8,529 bases of DNA from Azonexus sp. (lineage in GTDB: Bacteria; Pseudomonadota; Gammaproteobacteria; Burkholderiales; Rhodocyclaceae), in the NCBI GenBank assembly GCA_023150195.1, contig JAKLLI010000168.1, positions 1 through 8,529 of the forward strand, read 5' to 3'. The notes beneath the pieces were generated by a model. That model worked only from the letters and a program-made list of their open reading frames with translations, was not told the DNA's origin and did not search any database. Below, piece by piece: positions 1-6,862 of this stretch. Position 1 is the first letter of the stretch. Every line of letters starts with the position of its first letter. A program made the position numbers and the translations under genes.

Positions 1-12
1 ACAAAGGGATTT

Positions 13-399
13 ATGGACACAAACTCAAAGGCAGAGATTGTCTCGAAACGACGAGGCGCCTACCGCCACCACCCGCCGGCGCTGAAGCGATCGATTGTTG
101 CAGAGACCCTGCAACCCGGTGCCTCGGTTGCACGGATCGCCCGCCAACACGGCATCAACGCCAACCAGGTCTTTCTCTGGCGCAAAGCCTACCGGGAAGG
201 GCTGCTCCCTGAATCGGGGTCCGCACTGCTGCCAGTGACCGTCACGCCATTGATGGCCGCCGATCGATTGCCGGCAGCAAGCGGTCCGGCCGACACGGGT
301 TGCCTGACGATTGACTTCGGGCAAATTCGCGTGCGCATCGAAGGCCGCCCCGACGCCGAGGTGCTGCGACTGGTTCTTGCCGAGTTGCAGCGGCGATGA
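13..399 (+). CDS. tnpA: IS66-family accessory protein TnpA (HTH)
   Basis: This 128-residue basic protein is the first gene of the IS66 set and is probably a DNA-binding accessory protein of the transposition complex. A helix-turn-helix of the transposase IS3/IS66 OrfA type spans about residues 24-62, including [19 protein letters not shown]. The tail (about 70-128) is less distinctive and ends in the ELQRR region usual for IS66 TnpA. The start ATG at 13 has a purine-rich AAGGGA just upstream with a spacer of only about 3 nt, so initiation may be weak. The stop overlaps the tnpB start (ATGA at 396-399), which points to translational coupling. The length is normal for the family and no break is visible. 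Confidence 0.88.
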   Translation: MDTNSKAEIVSKRRGAYRHHPPALKRSIVAETLQPGASVARIARQHGINANQVFLWRKAYREGLLPESGSALLPVTVTPLMAADRLPAASGPADTGCLTIDFGQIRVRIEGRPDAEVLRLVLAELQRR

Positions 400-743
400 T
401 CGGTCTGCCCCATGGCACCCGGATCTGGCTCGCCGCCGGCGTCACCGACATGCGTCGTGGCTTCGATGGCCTGGCCAGCATTGTTCAGGAGCAACTCGCC
501 GCCGATCCCTTTGCCGGTCACGTCTTCGTCTTTCGCGGCCGGCGTGGTGATCTGGTCAAACTGCTCTGGTGGGATGGGGACGGCCTCTGCCTCTTCGCCA
601 AGCGCCTGGAGCGCGGCCGCTTCATCTGGCCACAGGCCAGCGAAGGCTCGGTTCATCTCTCCGGCGCCCAGTTGTCGATGCTCCTTGAAGGTATCGACTG
701 GCGTCGGCCCAGTCGCCCCTGGCAGCCGGAACGGGCGGCGTAA
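396..743 (+). CDS. tnpB: IS66-family accessory protein TnpB (IS66 Orf2)
   Basis: This 115-residue protein matches the IS66 Orf2/TnpB family, which is needed for transposition together with TnpA and TnpC but has no settled biochemical role. Recognisable family stretches are [11 protein letters not shown] near residue 17, [22 protein letters not shown] in the middle, and [14 protein letters not shown] followed by the [17 protein letters not shown] tail. The start codon overlaps the tnpA stop by 4 nt, so no separate ribosome site is needed. The gene ends at TAA followed by a short A-rich run, and a 64-bp gap separates it from tnpC. It looks full length and intact. Confidence 0.9.
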   Translation: MIGLPHGTRIWLAAGVTDMRRGFDGLASIVQEQLAADPFAGHVFVFRGRRGDLVKLLWWDGDGLCLFAKRLERGRFIWPQASEGSVHLSGAQLSMLLEGIDWRRPSRPWQPERAA

Positions 744-807
744 AAAAGCCTGAAATCGCTGGCTGGCGGGGCTGTTCACCGGTCAACGATTCGCGTAAAC
801 TCGCGGC

Positions 808-2325
808 ATGAACAGCGCTGCACTGCCCCGCGATACCCCGACCTTGCAAGCCATGGTGGTCGCCCAGCAGGCAGAAATCGAGCATCTCAAGTTGATCATC
901 GCCAAGCTGCGTCGGATGCAGTTTGGCCAGCGTTCAGAGAAGATCGACGAGATGGTCGGGCAACTCGAACTGGCGCTGGAAGAACTCGAAACCGGCAAGG
1001 CAGAACGGGCTGGCCTCACGGAAATCACCCCAGAAGAAGCCTCCGGCAAACCGGTGCGCAAACCGCTGCCGGATCACTTGCCGCGCGACACCGTGGTTCA
1101 TGTGCCTGAGCCGACCTGCTGCCCGGACTGCGGCGGTCATCTCAAGCCATTGGGTGAGGATGTTTCCGAAGTGCTCGACTATGTGCCCGCCAGTTTCCGG
1201 GTCATTCGCCACGTTCGGCCGAAGCTGGCCTGCGGCCGCTGCGACACCATCGTTCAGGCCCCGGCGGCCAGCCGGCCGATTTCCCGAGGCATGGCTGGGT
1301 CCGGCTTGCTCGCCCATGTGCTGGTGGCCAAATACTGCGATCACCTGCCGCTTTACCGGCAGAGCGGCATCTATGCCCGGGAAGGCGTTGATCTGGAACG
1401 CTCGACCCTGGCCGACTGGGTGGGGCAATGTTCAGCGCTGCTGCGTCCATTGGTTGAACGGCTGCGTCAGCACGTGCTGGGCGGAGAGAAGCTGCATGCC
1501 GATGATACGCCAGTACCGGTCCTCGCGCCGCGCGATGGCAAGACCAGGACCGGGCGGCTGTGGGCCTATGTCCGGGATGATCGGCCGGCAGGGAGTGACA
1601 CCCCGCCTGCGGTTTGGTTTGCTTACTCGCCCAACCGCAAGGGCGAACATCCGCAGACCCACCTGAAATCGTTCAAGGGCATTCTGCAAGCCGATGCCTT
1701 TGCCGGCTTCGATGCCTTGTATGCCCAGGGCGACATTCTGGAAGCCGCGTGCTGGGCCCATGCCCGCCGCAAGTTCTTCGAGATCCACCAGGCCCAGGGC
1801 TCACCGATTGCGGCCGAGGCGCTCAAGCGGATCGCGGCCTTGTATGCCATTGAGAGCACCGTGCGTGGCAAACCCCCCGACATCCGACTCAAGGGGCGGG
1901 AACAGGTCAGGCGCATCCTCGATGAATTCCATGCCTGGCTGCTCGACACCCGACGACAGCTCTCGAAGAAATCCGGCCTGGCGGAGGCCATCGGCTATGC
2001 CTTGAACCATTGGCAGGCACTGATTCGCTATGCCTCGGATGGGCGCATCGAGATCGACAACAATGCTGCCGAGCGGGCCCTGCGGGCAGTCGCGCTGGGA
2101 CGAAAGAACTTCCTGTTTGCCGGTTCGGATGCCGGCGGTGATCGTGCCGCCGCGATTTACAGCCTGGTCGGTTCGGCGAAACTCAACGGCCTCGACCCGG
2201 AAGCCTATCTGCGCTTCGTCATCGAACGAATTGCCGACTACCGAATCAGCGAACTCGACGACCTGCTGCCTTGGCATGTCGCCGAACACATCGCCAGGAA
2301 CGCGCAACTCGCTGCCGCTGCCTGA
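808..2325 (+). CDS. tnpC: IS66-family DDE transposase TnpC
   Basis: This is the main transposase of the IS66 element, 505 residues and full length for the family. The domains in order are an N-terminal coiled-coil or leucine-rich segment (about 10-65, with the AKLRRMQFGQRSEK motif), and a zinc-ribbon-like region with C105-P-D-C108 and C142-G-R-C145. The RNase H-fold catalytic domain follows, and the C-terminal IS66 tail ends LLPWHVAEHIA. Candidate catalytic residues are D232 or D233 in LHADDTPVPV, D296 in LQADAFAGF, and E422 in IDNNAAERALR. The ATG at 808 is chosen because the N-terminus then matches the usual TnpC start; no strong Shine-Dalgarno sequence is seen before it. No frameshift or stop is visible, so this copy may be active if its left end is intact. 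Confidence 0.93.
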   Translation: MNSAALPRDTPTLQAMVVAQQAEIEHLKLIIAKLRRMQFGQRSEKIDEMVGQLELALEELETGKAERAGLTEITPEEASGKPVRKPLPDHLPRDTVVHVPEPTCCPDCGGHLKPLGEDVSEVLDYVPASFRVIRHVRPKLACGRCDTIVQAPAASRPISRGMAGSGLLAHVLVAKYCDHLPLYRQSGIYAREGVDLERSTLADWVGQCSALLRPLVERLRQHVLGGEKLHADDTPVPVLAPRDGKTRTGRLWAYVRDDRPAGSDTPPAVWFAYSPNRKGEHPQTHLKSFKGILQADAFAGFDALYAQGDILEAACWAHARRKFFEIHQAQGSPIAAEALKRIAALYAIESTVRGKPPDIRLKGREQVRRILDEFHAWLLDTRRQLSKKSGLAEAIGYALNHWQALIRYASDGRIEIDNNAAERALRAVALGRKNFLFAGSDAGGDRAAAIYSLVGSAKLNGLDPEAYLRFVIERIADYRISELDDLLPWHVAEHIARNAQLAAAA

Positions 2326-2366
2326 TTCCGGTTAGCTCGGCAAGATGGTCGTGGCCGGACGGTTAC
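2308..2366. repeat. 59-bp direct repeat, copy 1 (IS66 right end)
   Basis: This stretch is identical to 2896-2954. It covers the last codons of tnpC and the complete right end of the IS66 element, finishing CGGACGGTTAC. The base before it (A at 2307) and the bases after it (CCTGGCGG) differ from those around copy 2, which defines the repeat limits. The outermost part, about 2341-2366, is the likely terminal inverted repeat recognised by the transposase. Confidence 0.95.
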
Positions 2367-2761
2367 CCTGGCGGCTCTCCAATACACTGACCACGGATTT
2401 CTGCGTCGATGCGCTTCAGGAAGCCATCACCCGCTACGGCACGCCGGAAATCTTCAACACCGATCAGGGTAGCCAGTTCACCAGCCTGGACTTCACGCAG
2501 GTGCTCAAGGGCCACCAGATCGCGATCAGCATGGATGGCAAGGGTTGCTGGCGCGACAACGTCTTCGTCGAGCGCTTGTGGCGCAGCGTGAAGTACGAGG
2601 AGGTTTATCTGAAAGCCTACGACTCGATCTCGGCCGCCAAGGCCAGTCTGGGAATCTATTTCAACTTCTACAACACCCACCGGCCCCACCAGTCGCTTGA
2701 CGGCCAGACGCCCGATGAGATTTACTTCGCCGGCTTGCCACAGGAGAAACTTGCGGCATGA
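2345..2761 (+). pseudogene. IS3-family OrfB transposase, 5'-truncated
   Basis: This is the C-terminal part of an IS3-family integrase-core transposase. The first 7-8 codons (MVVAGRLP) are read from the IS66 right end, and genuine IS3 OrfB sequence begins at WRLSNTLTTDF around 2368. The second catalytic Asp lies in FNTDQGSQF (gat at 2462) and the Glu in VFVERLWRSVKYEE (gag at 2570), giving the D-X35-E spacing of the family. The conserved end YNTHRPHQSLDGQTPDEIYF is present. The first catalytic Asp and the helix-turn-helix half are missing, so the product cannot be a working transposase. The cut coincides exactly with the IS66 end, so IS66 insertion is the likely cause; the missing half may lie on the far side of that IS66 element. 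The chimeric ATG has no good ribosome site. Confidence 0.87.
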
Positions 2762-2895
2762 GCACCGCGTTACCCACCGCGTCGTCAGCCTACGGTCCAG
2801 ATCGACCTTCGGCTGTCGCCACCGTGGATAACGCTACCCCGCAGGGCTCCACTTATCGCCGTGGAAATCCTGTCCAAATGAACGGGGCCGGCTCT
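2367..2895 (+). mobile_element. IS3-family element remnant (3' half)
   Basis: The segment holds the 3' half of an IS3-family orfB and about 134 bp of non-coding DNA up to the second IS66 fragment. The last bases before 2896 (CTGTCCAAATGAACGGGGCC followed by GGCTCT) resemble the GC-rich ends of several IS3-family elements, where a TGTCC...GGGGCC pattern sits next to the terminus. I therefore place the IS3 right end close to 2895, though the exact base is uncertain. The element was probably inserted into an IS66 copy whose right-end fragment now follows. Confidence 0.65.
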
Positions 2896-2954
2896 CTCGC
2901 TGCCGCTGCCTGATTCCGGTTAGCTCGGCAAGATGGTCGTGGCCGGACGGTTAC
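2896..2954. mobile_element. IS66 right-end remnant (59-bp repeat, copy 2)
   Basis: The segment is identical to 2308-2366, including the terminal CGGACGGTTAC. It ends abruptly at AATTGACG, which belongs to the transposon end region. It is too long to be a target-site duplication, so it is best read as the right tip of a second IS66 copy, cut on its left side by the IS3-family element. If that IS66 copy was inserted normally, the 8-bp target copy AATTGACG (2955-2962) should also flank its left end, outside this window. Confidence 0.8.
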
Positions 2955-2978
2955 AATTGACGGGGCGTAACGCCAGGT

Positions 2979-2995
2979 GTGCAGTCGGCTCCTGA
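2979..2995 (-). repeat. TniA-binding-type repeat, inverted copy
   Basis: On the minus strand this reads TCAGGAGCCGACTGCAC. It shares the TCAG.AG....CTGCAC pattern with the copy at 3006-3022 and, from memory, with the terminal repeats of Tn5053/Tn402, where several such sites near each end bind the transposase. It points in the opposite direction to the neighbouring copy. Confidence 0.6.
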
Positions 2996-3005
2996 CCACG
3001 CAATA

Positions 3006-3022
3006 TCAGAAGTCATCTGCAC
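3006..3022 (+). repeat. TniA-binding-type repeat, direct copy
   Basis: The sequence is TCAGAAGTCATCTGCAC, a second match to the TCAG.AG....CTGCAC motif. It lies 10 bp from the inverted copy and about 50 bp before the tniA start. In this family such repeats make up the complex transposon end, and binding here could also affect tniA transcription; that last point is inference. Confidence 0.6.
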
Positions 3023-3071
3023 CAATCTCGACTATGCTCAATACTCGTGTGCACCAAAGCGAGGTGTGAGC

Positions 3072-4677
3072 ATGGCGTCAGACACATTACCAATTGCCGA
3101 GCAGGGCGTGGCCACCCTGCCCGATGCGGCATGGGCACAGGCCCGGCACCGGACCGAAATCATCGGGCCGCTGGCAGCGCTTGAAGTGGTTGGGCATGAA
3201 GCCGCCGATGCCGCTGCTCAAGCGCTGGGCCTATCCAGGCGGCAGGTGTATGTCCTGATCCGGCGTGCCCGGCAAGGTGCTGGGTTTGTGACGGACCTGG
3301 TTCCCGGCCAGTCCGGCGGCGGAAAAGGCAAGGGACGCTTGCCGGAATCAGTTGAGCGCATCATCCGCGAGTTGCTGCAAAAGCGCTTCCTGACCAAGCA
3401 GAAGCGTAGCCTGGCGGCGTTCCACCGCGAGGTCGCGCAGGCTTGCAAAGCGCAAAAGCTACGGGTGCCGGCGCGCAACACTTTGGCCCTGCGGATCGCC
3501 GGCCTCGACCCGCTCAAGGCCACTCGCCGCCGGGAAGGTCAGGATGCGTCCCGCAGCCTGCAAGGTGTCGGTGGTGAGCCTCCCGCCGTGACCGCGCCAC
3601 TGGAACAAGTGCAGATTGATCACAGACGTGTTTACCCGCTGCGTGCTCGGCATGGTCGTCACGCTGGAAGCGCCGTCATCTGTTTCGGTCGGCCTGTGCC
3701 TTGTGCATGTCGCCTGCGACAAGCGTCCCTGGCTGGAGGGTCTGAATATAGAAATGGATTGGCCGATGAGCGGCAAGCCCAGGCTGCTCTACTTGGACAA
3801 CGCGGCCGAGTTCAAGAGCGAGGCGCTGCGCCGTGGCTGCGAGCAGCACGGCATCCGGTTGGACTATCGTCCGCCAGGGCAGCCGCACTACGGCGGCATC
3901 GTGGAACGGATCATCGGTACGGCGATGCAGATGATCCACGATGAATTGCCAGGGACGACCTTCTCCAACCCTGACCAGCGCGGGGACTACGATTCCGAAA
4001 ACAAGGCCGCCCTGACATTGCGTGAGCTGGAGCGCTGGCTCACGTTGGCGGTGGGCACCTATCACGGCTCTGTGCACAACGGCCTGCTTCAGCCGCCGGC
4101 GGCGCGCTGGTCAGAAGCCGTGGCGCGTGTCGGTGTACCGGCTGTCGTCACCCGCGCCTTGGCTTTTTTGGTCGATTTCCTGCCCATCATTCGCCGTACT
4201 CTGACTCGCACCGGCTTTGTCATCGACCACATTCACTACTACGCCGATGCGCTCAAACCGTGGATCGCACGACGCGACCGCTTGCCCGCTTTCCTGATCC
4301 GGCGCGACCCGCGTGACATCAGCCGTATCTGGGTGCTGGAACCGGAGGGGCAGCATTACCTGGAAATCCCCTACCGTACCTTGTCGCACCCGGCTGTCAC
4401 CCTCTGGGAACAACGGCAGGCGCTGACGAAATTGCGGCAGCAGGGACGCGAACAGGTGGATGAGTCGGCGCTGTTCCGCATGATCGGGCAGATGCGCGAG
4501 ATCGTGACCACCGCACAGAAGGCCACGCGCAAGGCGCGGCGCGACGCGGATCGACGCCAGCACCTCAAGGCATCGCCTCCGCCGGACAAGCCGATTCCGC
4601 CGAAAACGGACGTTGCTGATCCGCAGGCAGACAACCTGCCTCCGGCCAAACCGTTCGACCAGATCGAGGAGTGGTAG
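3072..4677 (+). pseudogene. tniA: tniA, DDE transposase, frame-broken by internal deletion
   Basis: TniA is the DDE transposase that cuts and joins the ends of Tn5053/Tn402-type elements, related to TnsB. The ATG at 3072 follows GCGAGGTGTGAGC and gives the family N-terminus, with a helix-turn-helix near residues 44-66 (AADAAAQALGLSRRQVYVLI). The first catalytic Asp is D183 in LEQVQIDH (3618). After 3623 the frame fails: continuing in it gives an unrelated tail to a stop at 3944, while true TniA sequence resumes one frame over at DVFTRCVLGMVV (3625). It then runs to the stop at 4675-4677 with the second Asp (LYLDNAAEF, 3796) and Glu (GGIVERIIG, 3904) at D-X35-E spacing. The two parts sum to about 534 residues against about 559 recalled for intact TniA, fitting a net loss near 74 bp. 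The downstream frame has only a TTG at 3616 and no ribosome site. The protein is very probably inactive. Confidence 0.88.
4666..4671 (+). promoter_or_regulatory. Ribosome binding site for tniB
   Basis: GAGGAG at the very end of tniA sits 8 nt before the GTG at 4680. This spacing selects GTG 4680 over the in-frame GTG at 4671, which overlaps the site itself. Confidence 0.75.
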
Positions 4678-4679
4678 CC

Positions 4680-5588
4680 GTGGACGAATATCCCATCATC
4701 GACTTGTCACACCTGCTGCCAGCTGCACAGGGGCTGGCTCGGCTGCCGGCGGACGAGCGCATCCAGCGCCTTCGCGCCGACCGCTGGATCGGCTACCCGC
4801 GCGCGGTCGAGGCGCTGAACCGGCTGGAAACCCTGTATGCGTGGCCAAACAAGCAACGCATGCCCAACCTGCTGCTGGTTGGCCCGACCAACAACGGCAA
4901 GTCGATGATCATCGAGAAATTCCGGCGCACGCATCCGGCCAGCTCCGACGCGGACCAGGAACACATGCCGGTGCTGGTCGTGCAGATGCCGTCCGAACCG
5001 TCGGTGATCCGCTTCTACGTCGCGCTACTTGCCGCGATGGGGGCACCATTGCGCCCGCGCCCACGGCTGCCGGAAATGGAGCAACTGGCGCTGGCACTGC
5101 TGCGCAAGGTCGGCGTGCGCATGCTGGTGATCGACGAGCTGCACAACGTCTTGGCCGGCAACAGCGTCAACCGGCGGGAATTTCTCAACCTGCTGCGCTT
5201 CCTCGGCAATGAGCTGCGCATCCCATTGGTCGGGGTCGGCACGCGCGACGCCTACCTGGCCATCCGCTCGGATGACCAATTGGAAAACCGCTTCGAGCCC
5301 ATGATGCTGCCGGTGTGGGAGGCCAACGACGATTGCTGCTCACTGCTGGCCAGCTTCGCCGCTTCGCTTCCATTGCGGCGACCCTCGTCGATTGCCACGC
5401 TGGACATGGCCCGCTACCTGCTCACACGCAGCGAGGGCACCATCGGCGAACTGGCGCACTTGCTGATGGCGGCGGCCCTCGTCGCCGTGGAGAGCGGCGA
5501 GGAAGCGATCAACCACCGCACGCTCAGCATGGCCGATTACACCGGCCCAAGCGAGCGGCGTCGGCAATTCGAGCGGGAACTGATGTGA
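4680..5588 (+). CDS. tniB: TniB, AAA+ ATPase transposition regulator
   Basis: TniB is the ATP-dependent target-selection and activator subunit that works with TniA and TniQ, the counterpart of TnsC and MuB. With the GTG at 4680 the protein has 302 residues, starting MDEYPIIDLSHLLPAAQGL, the usual family start and length. The Walker A motif is GPTNNGKS (68-75) and Walker B is MLVIDELHN with D152 and E153. A sensor-like stretch IPLVGVGTRDAYLAIRSD and an arginine in ENRF follow, as in AAA+ proteins of the TniB family. The start lies 2 nt after the tniA stop and the end overlaps tniQ by 4 nt, so the genes form one operon. No break is seen, so it should be functional even though tniA is not. Confidence 0.93.
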   Translation: MDEYPIIDLSHLLPAAQGLARLPADERIQRLRADRWIGYPRAVEALNRLETLYAWPNKQRMPNLLLVGPTNNGKSMIIEKFRRTHPASSDADQEHMPVLVVQMPSEPSVIRFYVALLAAMGAPLRPRPRLPEMEQLALALLRKVGVRMLVIDELHNVLAGNSVNRREFLNLLRFLGNELRIPLVGVGTRDAYLAIRSDDQLENRFEPMMLPVWEANDDCCSLLASFAASLPLRRPSSIATLDMARYLLTRSEGTIGELAHLLMAAALVAVESGEEAINHRTLSMADYTGPSERRRQFERELM

Positions 5589-6802
5589 AGCCAGCGCCAC
5601 GCTGGCCGCTGCATCCGGCTCCCAAGGAAGGCGAAGCCTTGTCTTCATGGCTCAACCGCGTGGCCCTTTGCTATCACATGGAGGTGTCCGACCTGCTGGA
5701 GCACGATCTTGGTCACGGCCAGGTTGATGACCTGGATACCGCGCCACCACTGTCGCTGCTGATGATGCTCTTCCAGCGGAGCGGCATCGAGCTGGACCGG
5801 CTGCGTTGCATGAGTTTCGCCGGCTGGGTGCCTTGGCTACTGGATAGCCTTGATGATCAGATTCCAGACGCATTGGAAACCTATGCGTTCCAGCTCTCGG
5901 TGCTGCTGCCGAAACTCCGCCGTAGGACGCGATCCATCACGAACTGGCGTGCCTGGCTGCCCAGCCAGCCGATACATCGCGCCTGTCCGCTCTGTCTGAA
6001 CGACCCGGCAAACCAAGCCGTACTGCTTGCATGGAAGCTGCCCCTGATGCTGAGCTGCCCGCTGCATGGTTGCTGGCTGGAATCCTATTGGGGCGTGCCT
6101 GGGCGGTTTCTCGGCTGGGATAACGCCGACACTGCGCCGCGCACCGCCAGCGACGCGATTGCAGTGATGGACCGGCGTACCTGGCAGGCACTGACGACCG
6201 GCCATGTGGAGCTGCCGCGCCGACGCATCCACGCTGGATTGTGGTTTCGGCTAATACGCACGCTGCTCGATGAGCTGAACACCCCGCTTTCGACGTGCGG
6301 AACCTGCGCGGGGTATCTCCGCCAAGTATGGGAAGGCTGCGGGCATCCGCTGCGTGCTGGGCAAAGTCTGTGGCGACCGTATGAAACCCTGAACCCGGCA
6401 GTACGATTGCAGATGCTGGAGGCGGCGGCAACGGCAATCAGCTTGATTGAGGTGAGGGATATTAGCCCGCCAGGCGAGCATGCAAAGCTGTTCTGGTCCG
6501 AGCCCCAAACCGGGTTCACCAGTGGCCTGCCGGCGAAAGCGCTGAAGCCCGAACCCGTCGATCACTGGCAGCGTGCGGTCAAGGCCATTGATGACGCCAT
6601 CATTGAAGCGCGGCACGACCCCGAGACGGCACGCTCGCTGTTCGCGTTGGCTTCCTATGGTCGGCGCGACCCCGCTTCCCTGGAACAGTTGCGCGCTACC
6701 TTCGCGAAGGAAGGCATCCCCACGGAATTTTTGTCACATTACGAGCCTGATGAGCCCTTTGCATGTCTTAGACAGAATGACGGGTTAAGTGACAAATTTT
6801 GA
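5585..6802 (+). CDS. tniQ: TniQ transposition protein
   Basis: TniQ is the third essential transposition protein of Tn5053/Tn402 elements and is related to TnsD and to the TniQ of CRISPR-associated transposons; it takes part in target recognition. The protein has 405 residues from the GTG at 5585, which overlaps the tniB stop as GTGA. The N-terminus KPAPRWPLHPAPKEGEALSS is the conserved TniQ start, containing the SWLNRVA motif. A zinc-finger-like site is seen as C134-x2-C137 and C158-x2-H161 (CPLC...CPLH). The 3' end runs into the res region, so the last codons double as resolvase-binding DNA. A good ribosome site is lacking, consistent with coupling to tniB. The length and ends look normal. 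Confidence 0.92.
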   Translation: MKPAPRWPLHPAPKEGEALSSWLNRVALCYHMEVSDLLEHDLGHGQVDDLDTAPPLSLLMMLFQRSGIELDRLRCMSFAGWVPWLLDSLDDQIPDALETYAFQLSVLLPKLRRRTRSITNWRAWLPSQPIHRACPLCLNDPANQAVLLAWKLPLMLSCPLHGCWLESYWGVPGRFLGWDNADTAPRTASDAIAVMDRRTWQALTTGHVELPRRRIHAGLWFRLIRTLLDELNTPLSTCGTCAGYLRQVWEGCGHPLRAGQSLWRPYETLNPAVRLQMLEAAATAISLIEVRDISPPGEHAKLFWSEPQTGFTSGLPAKALKPEPVDHWQRAVKAIDDAIIEARHDPETARSLFALASYGRRDPASLEQLRATFAKEGIPTEFLSHYEPDEPFACLRQNDGLSDKF

Positions 6803-6855
6803 CGACCAGAACTTTCCGGTTCACACTGTCACATAATCGAACGTATATGTGACAG
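6732..6855. other. res: res site for TniR
   Basis: The DNA at the tniQ-tniR junction holds resolvase-type half sites with a TGTC(AC).TA core. The clearest subsite is a near-palindrome at 6826-6855 with 10-bp perfect arms CTGTCACATA and TATGTGACAG around a 10-bp centre. A second candidate runs from TGTCTTAGA (6764) to TTAAGTGACA (ending 6794), and a third starts at TGTCACATT (6732) with a poor partner arm. Serine resolvase res sites typically have two or three such dimer sites. The location between tniQ and tniR matches the known position of res in this family. The first two subsites lie within the 3' end of tniQ. Binding here could also repress tniR, whose start is 8 bp downstream. Confidence 0.8.
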
Positions 6856-6862
6856 GTGCAAG

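Larger units (their letters stand above)
1..2366 (+). mobile_element. IS66-family insertion sequence, left end outside window
   Basis: The element carries the three-gene set typical of IS66-family elements: tnpA, tnpB overlapping it, and a large tnpC transposase after a short gap. The right boundary is placed at 2366 because the sequence ending GGACGGTTAC recurs, identical over 59 bp, at 2896-2954 and is followed there by unrelated DNA. Read inward from outside, the end begins GTAACCGTCC, which fits the GTAA terminus common in this family. The left inverted repeat is not in the window, because only 12 bases precede tnpA. The element abuts an IS3-family transposase gene, which it appears to have interrupted. 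IS66 elements usually make 8-bp target duplications, so CCTGGCGG at 2367-2374 should recur at the unseen left end. I do not assign a specific IS name. Confidence 0.85.
2762..3071. other. Gene-free stretch between IS3 remnant and tniA
   Basis: This 310-bp stretch has no convincing gene. It contains, in order, the non-coding tail and presumed right end of the IS3-family remnant (2762-2895), a 59-bp fragment of an IS66 right end (2896-2954), and the inner part of the tni-side end of the Tn5053-type transposon with two TniA-binding-type repeats (2955-3071). No strong promoter is obvious. TATGCT at 3033-3038 could be a -10 box for tniA, but I find no matching -35 at normal spacing. Confidence 0.7.

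Noticed and set aside
934..1428. Long open frames antisense to tnpC, and similar ones opposite tniQ and tniR.
   Set aside because: They lie wholly within well-supported genes, have no recognisable domains or ribosome sites, and are expected in GC-rich DNA.
2308..2366. The 59-bp repeat as the target-site duplication of the IS3-family element.
   Set aside because: IS3-family elements duplicate only about 3-5 bp, and the repeat coincides with the IS66 end.
2955..2990. Outward promoter formed at the IS66 junction, with TTGACG at 2957-2962 as a -35 box.
   Set aside because: The bases about 17 nt downstream (TGCAGT) do not resemble a -10 box.
2979..3071. N-terminal extension of tniA starting at GTG 2979.
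   Set aside because: The extension would translate the TniA-binding repeats and has no family-like sequence; ATG 3072 has a purine-rich leader and gives the known N-terminus.
3600..3640. Programmed ribosomal frameshift in tniA.
   Set aside because: Intact relatives are remembered as single-frame genes, about 25 residues of the catalytic core appear to be missing at the break, and there is no slippery heptamer at 3615-3630.
4671..4679. GTG 4671 as the tniB start.
   Set aside because: It overlaps the GAGGAG ribosome site; GTG 4680 has correct 8-nt spacing and gives the familiar MDEYPII start.
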